DNA from: Actinomycetota bacterium
GTDB lineage: Bacteria; Actinomycetota; Acidimicrobiia; Spongiisociales; UBA11373
Direction: 5' to 3'
DNA: 5,315 nt
Assembly (NCBI GenBank): GCA_003486285.1
Contig: DNGH01000087.1
Span: 1-5,315 of the forward strand
In this document: positions 1 through 3,803 of the stretch, in pieces
Numbering within the stretch: the first letter of the stretch is position 1
Layout of the letters: every line of letters begins with the position of its first letter
The notes under the pieces: generated by a model
The model's input: only the letters and a program-made list of their open reading frames with translations
Databases searched by the model: none
Told to the model about the DNA's origin: nothing
Translations under genes and position numbers: made by a program

Positions 1-522
1 CAGGGTGCGCTCGGGATACAGGCGGCGGACGATGAACCGCACCAGGCGGAAGTTGACCCAGTCGTAGACGGCGGCCGCCAACGCCGCACCCACGGCGAGG
101 AGCGGGAGATCATCGGCGGTGACGGCAGCGGTGGGGAGGAAGGGAAGGAACACCAGGATCCCGGCGGTGGCGGAGAGCACCAGCTGGCCGAAGTTGACCG
201 CCGGCCGCCGCCAGGACCGCTGCCGCAGGTCATCGGGGTGGAGTGCAGCGAGCGCCGCCATGATCCCAACTGCAAGGGCCGCACTGTTCCGGCCGAAGAC
301 GACCGCCGCCGTAAAGGCGGCCATGATCGAACCTGACACATAAAGGCGGTCGCTCACCTCCACCGAGAAGAACTCGAGGCTGACGAAAGCGGCCGCAAAG
401 GCCACCCAGACCCAGACCGGTTGGGGCAACTCCTGAACCAAGAACAGGACGACCAACGTCGCCGCGCCGAGCACCGCCAGGGTGCCGGCCAGAAACGCTC
501 CGCGGTGTTGGTTGGGTTTCAT
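1..522 (-). CDS. N-terminal part of a multi-pass membrane protein (possible sensor domain)
   Basis: This minus-strand reading frame is open from the ATG at 522-520 to the left edge, giving 174 residues with the C-terminus missing. The ATG is the first after an in-frame stop at 558-556; no Shine-Dalgarno site is visible before it. About five or six hydrophobic segments can be seen, near residues 9-29, 36-54, 64-78, 80-94, 112-130 and 140-156, separated by short charged loops such as HPDDLRQRSWRR (95-106). The pattern of a Glu in the second segment (SLEFFSVEVSDR, 48-59) and an Asn/Gln pair after the basic loop (VNFGQLVLSATAG, 109-121) recalls membrane sensor domains found ahead of HD-GYP or GGDEF modules in actinobacteria. 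That resemblance is from memory and the catalytic part, if any, lies outside the window. It could equally be a plain transporter-like or uncharacterised membrane protein. Coding is well supported; function is not. Confidence 0.75.
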   Translation of the reverse strand, partial: MKPNQHRGAFLAGTLAVLGAATLVVLFLVQELPQPVWVWVAFAAAFVSLEFFSVEVSDRLYVSGSIMAAFTAAVVFGRNSAALAVGIMAALAALHPDDLRQRSWRRPAVNFGQLVLSATAGILVFLPFLPTAAVTADDLPLLAVGAALAAAVYDWVNFRLVRFIVRRLYPERTL

Positions 523-655
523 GGTGTTGGTAGCTGGGGTTGCCCGGGTCGCTAACTAACTATCCGACCCGCCAGCTCACTTGAGTCGGCAGGTCCCACT
601 GACTCGCATTCCCACGGTCTGCCACATGTCACCTACCGCTTCCCTTCTGGGAGCT

Positions 656-680
656 CGGCATCGTCTCTAGTCGGATGCCG
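656..680 (+). other. hairpin with CTAGT loop (first of three)
   Basis: The arms CGGCATC (656-662) and GATGCCG (674-680) pair perfectly, and T655-G681 adds a wobble pair on the plus strand. The 11-base loop carries CTAGTC (667-672), a sequence shared with the loops at 782-790 and 831-836. Confidence 0.5.
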
Positions 681-720
681 GCATATATCCGCTTCGCTCT
701 CTTTCGAGGGCTAGCCGTAC

Positions 721-767
721 GGTGACCCGGACAACCCCTGGGGTCGCCCATGCCTGGATTCGGCATG
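721..767 (+). other. two abutting hairpins
   Basis: Stem 721-728/741-748 (8 bp including one G-U pair) is followed without a gap by stem 749-754/762-767 (CATGCC/GGCATG, 7-base loop). Directly adjacent helices of this kind can stack coaxially in RNA. Confidence 0.4.
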
Positions 768-774
768 TTCGGTA

Positions 775-797
775 CCCGCCTTCACTAGTCAGGCGGG
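775..797 (+). other. hairpin with ACTAGT loop (second of three)
   Basis: CCCGCCT (775-781) pairs perfectly with AGGCGGG (791-797) around the 9-base loop TCACTAGTC. There is no T-run after it, so it does not look like an intrinsic terminator on the plus strand. Confidence 0.5.
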
Positions 798-824
798 GGC
801 CGCGGTGACCCCTCTTCGCTACCC

Positions 825-842
825 GTCCGGACTAGTCCGGAC
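825..842. repeat. perfect 18-bp palindrome GTCCGGACTAGTCCGGAC
   Basis: The sequence equals its own reverse complement over 18 bases. As DNA it could be a binding site for a dimeric regulator between divergent genes. As RNA it folds into a 6-bp stem (825-830/837-842) with the loop ACTAGT, the third hairpin here with that loop core. Which of the two roles applies cannot be told from sequence. Confidence 0.6.
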
Positions 843-850
843 ACGCCAAA

Positions 851-885
851 GCGGACGCCCCTACTACACGCAGGGAGACGTCCGC
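851..885 (+). other. two-part hairpin GCGGACG/CGTCCGC
   Basis: The outer stem 851-857/879-885 is a perfect 7 bp. An inner stem CCCT (859-862)/AGGG (872-875) closes a 9-base loop, with a small internal loop between. The flanks repeat: GCCAAAGC lies before it (845-852) and GCCCAAAGC after it (884-892). Confidence 0.45.
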
Positions 886-934
886 CCAAAGCAACGATAG
901 CCCGCGCGTGGACTGGTACCAAGGCTTTTCGCGA

Positions 935-999
935 GGCGCCACCCCTCCATGACCATCGGTATCCGGCGTGACTACGCTTCGTGGCGGGGTGCTGGCGCC
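935..999 (+). other. long leader hairpin upstream of the 1026 gene
   Basis: GGCGCCA (935-941) pairs with TGGCGCC (993-999), and CCCC (942-945) pairs with GGGG (986-989) after a 3-base bulge, giving 11 bp. A small inner stem GCGT/ACGC (967-970/975-978) also fits. The structure covers the in-frame GTG at 981 and ends 13 bases before the Shine-Dalgarno site, so it could affect translation if transcription starts upstream of it. Confidence 0.35.
949..978 (+). promoter_or_regulatory. possible promoter for the 1026 gene
   Basis: A -35-like ATGACC (949-954) and a -10-like TACGCT (973-978, fitting TANNNT) are spaced by 18 bases. Initiation near 985 would leave a leader of about 40 bases containing the Shine-Dalgarno site. 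The match is moderate and rests on consensus alone. Confidence 0.3.
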
Positions 1000-1012
1000 G
1001 TGGAGCGGCCTC

Positions 1013-1018
1013 GGGGAG
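1013..1018 (+). promoter_or_regulatory. ribosome binding site deciding the GTG start at 1026
   Basis: GGGGAG lies 7 bases before GTG 1026. The longer alternative start, GTG 981, has no comparable site and lies inside the leader hairpin, so 1026 is preferred. Confidence 0.6.
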
Positions 1019-1025
1019 TCGGATC

Positions 1026-1640
1026 GTGGACATCCAGGAAATCGAAGAGACTCTGGCGAGGCTGCCATCCGTCAATGCGGTCCGCATCGCGGCCCACCGC
1101 GACGAGATCCGTGAGGTCCACGTCCTCGCCGCCCCCGAAAAGGCCCCCAAACAGGTCGTGCGCGACGTGCAGACCCTCGCCCTGGCTCGATTCGGGCTCA
1201 CCATCGACCGCCGCACCATCTCGGTGGTCCAGATCGGAGCCGACCGGCTCGCCGTCGGGGACGACCGCCCTGCCATCAAGGGAGTCCACGAGATCCCCGA
1301 GGGCACCCGCACCACCGTTGCGGTGACCCTGGCCTGGCACGGCGAGGACTACGTAGGAACCGCCACCGGTCCGGCGGCGGGTTCGGCCCGGATGCGACTC
1401 GTCGGCGAGGCTGCGGTGCGCGCCGTGGAGTCGCTGCTCCCCGGCGACGTCTTCGCCCTGGACTCGGTCGGGGCGCCCGTGATCGGGATGCGCACGATCC
1501 TCGTCGTGGTGGTCGTCTCCACCGGCGAGCGCGGCGAAGAAGTCGCCGTGGGCTCCGCCATCAGTCAGGGCGACGACTCCGAGGCGACGGTGCGTGCGGT
1601 GCTGGATGCGTTGAATCGGAGAATCTCGCGGCAGGACTGA
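1026..1640 (+). CDS. uncharacterised two-domain protein with LeuA-regulatory-like C-terminus
   Basis: The product is 204 residues with no signal peptide or membrane segment, so it is probably cytoplasmic. Residues 2-70 form a compact helix-strand-helix-strand unit: DIQEIEETLARLPSVNAVRI, then EVHVLA (30-35), the conserved-looking PKQVVRDVQTLALARFG (41-57) and ISVVQI (65-70), suggestive of an ACT or ferredoxin-like fold. Residues 92-203 make a second domain: strands 95-104 and 107-112, a helix 119-138, strands near 142-149, 155-165 and 172-179, and a last helix 184-200. The order of elements and the ending DDSEATVRAVLDALNRRI resemble the regulatory domain of 2-isopropylmalate synthase, which ends with ASxxALxxALNR-like sequence; this is inference. 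No catalytic motif is seen. I recall similar proteins in other Gram-positive bacteria but know no assigned function. It is transcribed away from the membrane protein on its left. Coding is secure from protein-like sequence and the stop at 1638-1640. Confidence 0.8.
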   Translation: MDIQEIEETLARLPSVNAVRIAAHRDEIREVHVLAAPEKAPKQVVRDVQTLALARFGLTIDRRTISVVQIGADRLAVGDDRPAIKGVHEIPEGTRTTVAVTLAWHGEDYVGTATGPAAGSARMRLVGEAAVRAVESLLPGDVFALDSVGAPVIGMRTILVVVVVSTGERGEEVAVGSAISQGDDSEATVRAVLDALNRRISRQD

Positions 1641-1642
1641 GG

Positions 1643-1691
1643 AAGTTGAAAGTCAAGAGTTGAGAGTTGAGAGTCGAGCGTTCAGAGTCAG
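1643..1691. repeat. degenerate 7-base tandem repeat, consensus GAGTTGA
   Basis: Seven consecutive heptads can be read: AAGTTGA, AAGTCAA, GAGTTGA, GAGTTGA, GAGTCGA, GCGTTCA and GAGTCAG. The array starts 3 bases after the stop codon of the preceding gene. Its units are near the reverse complement of those in the array at 1710-1751. Confidence 0.75.
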
Positions 1692-1749
1692 ACTCAAGGG
1701 TCTAGAGCCGAACTCTGAACTCTGAACTCTGAACTCTGAACTCTGAACT
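1651..1749. repeat. long imperfect inverted repeat made from two heptad arrays
   Basis: Arm 1651-1688 can pair with arm 1712-1749 at 31 of 38 positions, around a 23-base loop (1689-1711). The innermost 8 bp (TTCAGAGT/ACTCTGAA) are perfect. Opposed G-G positions recur every 7 bases (1662/1738, 1669/1731, 1676/1724). A transcript on either strand could fold into a long hairpin that might end or slow transcription of the 1026 gene; there is no T-run. Confidence 0.65.
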
Positions 1750-1751
1750 CG
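1710..1751. repeat. 7-base tandem repeat (GAACTCT)5 plus GAACTCG
   Basis: Five exact copies start at 1710, 1717, 1724, 1731 and 1738, followed by a sixth with one change at 1745-1751. Copy number in such an array could vary by slippage. It ends 7 bases before the -10 element of the next gene, so it would occupy the -35 region. Confidence 0.9.
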
Positions 1752-1758
1752 ACTGCGA

Positions 1759-1764
1759 TAGCGT
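1759..1764 (+). promoter_or_regulatory. -10 element TAGCGT of a probable leaderless promoter
   Basis: TAGCGT fits the actinobacterial TANNNT -10 pattern and ends 6 bases before the A of ATG 1771, the spacing expected if transcription starts at the ATG itself. The absence of a Shine-Dalgarno site fits this. No good -35 is present; the repeat supplies only CTGAAC at 1736-1741. Confidence 0.5.
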
Positions 1765-1770
1765 GCCCTC

Positions 1771-3348
1771 ATGAACGTCTCCACCCACACCGGCACTGGT
1801 CCGGTTGCCGTCACTCCGCACCATCTGGCCACGGAGGCGGCGCTGGCGGTGATGAGGTCGGGGGGGAATGCCGCCGATGCGGTGATCGCGGCCGATGCGG
1901 TGCTGGGGATGGTCCTGCCCACGACTTGTGGGATCGGGGGCGACCTGTTCGCCCTGGTGCACCGTCCGGGATGGGATCGCCCCGAGGTGCTCAACGCGTC
2001 GGGACGCGGCGGCTCCGGGCTCGACGCCGCCACTCTGCGTGCCGCCGGCCACACGACCATGCCCTACCGCGCCCCGGAGACGATCACCGTGCCGGGTTGT
2101 GTCGATGGCTGGGTGGCACTCGCCGCCAAGCACGGCACCAGTCCCCTCGGCTCCCGGCACCTCGAGGCGGCGATCGATCTCGGTCGCGAAGGGTTCCCGG
2201 TCTCCAAGGAGTTCGCCAACGACCTGAAGGTCATCGCGCCGCTGGTGCAGGGCCAGCCCTCCGCCGCCGCGCTGTATCCCGCGGGCGAGCCGCCGGCGAT
2301 GGGGACGACGCTGCGACGCCCCGACCTGGCGGCGACGCTCGAGGCGATCCGGGATTCCGGGCGCGGCGCCTTCTACGAGGGCGAGGTCGCCGCACAGATC
2401 GCAGCCGCCACGGGAGGGGTCCTCACCACCGCCGACCTCGCGGGCGACCAACCCGACTGGGTGGAACCGGCGGGAGCCCGGGTCCTCGGTCTCGATGCCT
2501 GGACGGTTCCTCCGAACAGCCAGGGCTACCTGACGATCGCGGCGGCGATGCTGCTCGAGCACCTCGACCCTCCGCGCGATCCTGAGGATCCCGGTTTCCA
2601 CCATGCGGTGATCGAGGCGTACCGCGCCGTCGCCTGGGAGCGCGACGACCTGATCGCCGATGCCCGCTTCGCCCCGATGGATGCATCGCAGCTTCTCGAC
2701 CCCGAGCGCCTGCTCCCCCGCCTGCAGCTCATCGCCCCGGACCGCATCGCCCGCTGGCCCCATCAGGCAGCCGCACCGGGTGGCACCGCGTACTTCTGCG
2801 CCGTGGATGCCACCGGGATGGCGGTGTCGTGCATCCAGTCCAACTTTGCCGGGATCGGCAGCGGCATCTCCGCAGGCACCACCGGCGTGTTCCTGCACAA
2901 CCGCGGCGCCGGGTTCAGCCTGTCCCAAGGTCATCCCAACGAGGCCGCCCCGGGCAAGCGGCCACTGCACACCCTGTCGCCGAGCCTCTGGACCCGGGAG
3001 GGGAGGGTCGCCCTGGTCCTCGGCACCCGCGGCGGCCACCAGCAGCCCCAGTACCTCCTCCAGGTCGCGGCGCTGCTCCTGCTCTGCGGTTTGGATCCCG
3101 GCACCGCCCAGGCCCAGCCCCGCTGGCACGTCGACGTCGTCGATGGCAGCGCCTCGGCACTGGCCGTCGAGGCCCGCATCGCGGAGCAGGTCGTGACCGG
3201 GCTGCGGGACCGCGGCCACCAGGTGACCACCCGCCCCGACCTGCCCCAGGGATGGGGCCCGGTGTCGATCATCGCCATCGACCCCGAGGGAACCCGCCGC
3301 GCCGCAGCAGATCCGAGAGTGAGCACGGCCACAGCGCGGGGCGGCTAG
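1771..3348 (+). CDS. gamma-glutamyltransferase-family Ntn hydrolase (YwrD/HpxW-like)
   Basis: The 525-residue product has the full length of a GGT precursor, which normally cleaves itself before a catalytic Thr into two subunits. The cleavage site is visible as PGGTAYFCAVD with Thr339 as the predicted nucleophile. Other family marks are SGGNAADAVIA (30-40), TCGIGGDLF (52-60), TVPGCVDGW (106-114), GSGISAGTTGVFLHNRGAGFS (363-383), PGKRPLHTLSPSL (394-406), GTRGGHQQPQYLLQ (418-431) and a C-terminal DPR. There is no signal peptide, unlike secreted GGTs, so it should be cytoplasmic. Residues that hold glutamate in E. coli GGT differ: the Arg114 region reads NASGRGGSG, and Asp433 aligns with Gly381 in NRGAGF. 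That matches the GGT-like branch containing YwrD and the oxamate amidohydrolase HpxW, so the substrate may be another amide or acyl compound rather than glutathione. It stands alone between two repeat-filled gaps. Family is certain; substrate is unknown. Confidence 0.92.
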   Translation: MNVSTHTGTGPVAVTPHHLATEAALAVMRSGGNAADAVIAADAVLGMVLPTTCGIGGDLFALVHRPGWDRPEVLNASGRGGSGLDAATLRAAGHTTMPYRAPETITVPGCVDGWVALAAKHGTSPLGSRHLEAAIDLGREGFPVSKEFANDLKVIAPLVQGQPSAAALYPAGEPPAMGTTLRRPDLAATLEAIRDSGRGAFYEGEVAAQIAAATGGVLTTADLAGDQPDWVEPAGARVLGLDAWTVPPNSQGYLTIAAAMLLEHLDPPRDPEDPGFHHAVIEAYRAVAWERDDLIADARFAPMDASQLLDPERLLPRLQLIAPDRIARWPHQAAAPGGTAYFCAVDATGMAVSCIQSNFAGIGSGISAGTTGVFLHNRGAGFSLSQGHPNEAAPGKRPLHTLSPSLWTREGRVALVLGTRGGHQQPQYLLQVAALLLLCGLDPGTAQAQPRWHVDVVDGSASALAVEARIAEQVVTGLRDRGHQVTTRPDLPQGWGPVSIIAIDPEGTRRAAADPRVSTATARGG

Positions 3349-3359
3349 GGCCGCCCCGC
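3336..3359 (+). terminator. strong GC hairpin spanning the stop codon of the GGT-like gene
   Basis: GCGGGGCGGC (3336-3345) pairs perfectly over 10 bp with GCCGCCCCGC (3350-3359); the loop TAGG contains the TAG stop (3346-3348). No T-run follows, so it would be an atypical terminator or an mRNA 3'-end stabiliser. The downstream arm merges with the start of the next repeat array. Confidence 0.45.
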
Positions 3360-3385
3360 TACCCGTCGCCCGCTACCCGTCGCCC
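3358..3385. repeat. two exact copies of a 14-base repeat GCTACCCGTCGCCC
   Basis: Copies lie at 3358-3371 and 3372-3385. Each 14-mer can be read as two diverged heptads, GCTACCC and GTCGCCC. The 11-mer CGCTACCCGTC covering the unit start also occurs at 817-827. Confidence 0.85.
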
Positions 3386-3428
3386 GCCAGAGTCCACAGG
3401 TGCCTCATACGCGATCTTGCGGGAAGCT

Positions 3429-3448
3429 GGTAGCGGGTAGCGGGTAGC
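3429..3448. repeat. 7-base tandem repeat GGTAGCG, nearly three copies
   Basis: GGTAGCG occurs at 3429-3435 and 3436-3442, followed by GGTAGC at 3443-3448. The units are the reverse complement of GCTACCC units at 3358 and 3372. The last copy runs into the -10 element. Confidence 0.8.
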
Positions 3449-3450
3449 CT
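3445..3450 (+). promoter_or_regulatory. -10 element TAGCCT of a probable leaderless promoter
   Basis: TAGCCT ends 6 bases before ATG 3457, the same geometry as TAGCGT before ATG 1771. It is formed by the last repeat unit. No -35 or Shine-Dalgarno site is visible. Confidence 0.45.
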
Positions 3451-3456
3451 GGGGCC

Positions 3457-3801
3457 ATGAAACGCGTCACCAGGATCAGCGGGATCGTGTTCGGGGTGGG
3501 AGCGGGAGTCGCCGCCATCGTCTGGATGCTGCGGGACCGTATCCTCAAGCCACAGGTGGCGGCTCCACAGCCGCCGCCGACCTTCCGGGTGACCCCACCT
3601 GTGGTGGCGCCCCGGTCCGACGCCGACGACCTGGCCGCCATCCGCGGGATCGGTCCGGTGTTCAAGGCACGCCTCGCCGCCGCGGGCATCTCGCGGTTCG
3701 ATGAGCTCGCCGCCCTGGAAGCCGACCGAATCGCCGGCCTCGCCGGGGTGCCGGAGTCCCGGGCTCGGGAGTGGATCGATCAGGCTCGCAGCCTGGTCTG
3801 A
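3457..3801 (+). CDS. membrane-anchored helix-hairpin-helix domain protein
   Basis: The 114-residue product starts MKRVTR and has one hydrophobic segment (about residues 8-25), followed by the basic RDRILK. This is a signal-anchor placing the rest in the cytoplasm by the positive-inside rule only if the N-terminus is outside; orientation is uncertain. A proline-rich linker (37-52) leads to a helix-hairpin-helix unit: DDLAAIRGIGPVFKARLAAAGISRF (57-81), with the GIGP hairpin at 64-67, then a second repeat with AGLAGVPESRAREWIDQA (93-110). Such units usually bind DNA or RNA backbone without sequence specificity, or mediate protein contacts; small forms fused to varied proteins are common and unassigned. 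Its gene is followed after 2 bases by rlmN, implying translational coupling, though a functional tie to rRNA methylation is only a guess. Confidence 0.8.
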   Translation: MKRVTRISGIVFGVGAGVAAIVWMLRDRILKPQVAAPQPPPTFRVTPPVVAPRSDADDLAAIRGIGPVFKARLAAAGISRFDELAALEADRIAGLAGVPESRAREWIDQARSLV

Positions 3802-3803
3802 TC

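Larger units (their letters stand above)
546..885 (+). ncRNA. candidate structured RNA (tandem hairpins), unclassified
   Basis: Nine short hairpins follow one another closely. The best are 656-662/674-680 (7 bp), 721-728/741-748 (8 bp), 775-781/791-797 (7 bp) and 851-857/879-885 (7 bp, with an inner 4-bp stem at 859-862/872-875). Several stems contain a G-U pair only if the plus strand is transcribed: T723-G746, T698-G709 and T655-G681. On the minus strand these become A-C mismatches, so the plus strand is the likelier RNA. It would then be a free-standing RNA or a long leader of the gene at 1026. I looked for hallmark sequences of RNase P RNA, tmRNA, SRP RNA, cobalamin, c-di-GMP, ydaO and SAM riboswitches and saw none that fit. 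The ends are guesses set by the outermost stems, and no terminator with a T-run is visible. Confidence 0.35.
523..1025. other. 503-base intergenic region without a credible gene
   Basis: No reading frame here looks like protein. The minus-strand frames that cross it are shadows of the downstream gene. It separates divergent genes, so it should hold promoters for both. It is rich in inverted repeats: stems at 546-551/565-570, 583-587/601-605, 656-662/674-680, 696-701/706-711, 721-728/741-748, 749-754/762-767, 775-781/791-797, 825-830/837-842, 851-857/879-885 and 935-945/986-999. CTAG, usually rare in bacterial DNA, occurs four times between 667 and 835. Confidence 0.7.
3358..3448. repeat. inverted repeat filling the gap between the GGT-like and HhH genes
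   Basis: Arm 3358-3377 pairs with arm 3429-3448 over 20 positions with one mismatch (3367/3439) and two G-T pairs, around a loop of about 51 bases. It has the same layout as 1651-1749 but is built from a different heptad. Confidence 0.55.

Noticed and set aside
119..343. 74-codon plus-strand open frame
   Set aside because: It lies inside the minus-strand membrane protein, whose hydrophobic pattern is far more protein-like.
601..655. Minus-strand GGGAAGCGGTAGGTGAC followed by GCAGACC, vaguely like a cobalamin riboswitch
   Set aside because: The AATCC box, the CCCGC-ACTG core and the matching 3' part do not occur in order.
690..720. Minus-strand CTCGAAAGAG hairpin with nearby GCGAAGC, recalling a c-di-GMP-I riboswitch before a possible signalling gene
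   Set aside because: The GAAA hairpin has only 3 bp on that strand, and the conserved GCAAACC, GACGCAAAGCC and second-helix sequences are absent.
546..885. RNase P RNA, tmRNA or SRP RNA
   Set aside because: No GAGGAAAGTCC, ACAGAAA, tRNA-like T-arm or GGAAGGAAGC-type sequence on either strand.
785..1340. Minus-strand open frames of 78 to 176 codons and a plus frame at 949-1326 over the start of the 1026 gene
   Set aside because: All overlap a protein-like frame with a good ribosome site; their translations are Arg/Ser/Pro-rich without domains.
1643..1751. CRISPR array
   Set aside because: The repeats are 7 bases long and directly joined; there are no spacers and no cas genes.
1702..3219. 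505-codon open frame on the minus strand opposite the GGT-like gene
   Set aside because: It is the antisense shadow of a clearly conserved gene in GC-rich DNA; its translation is low-complexity in Gly, Arg and Ala with no family motif.
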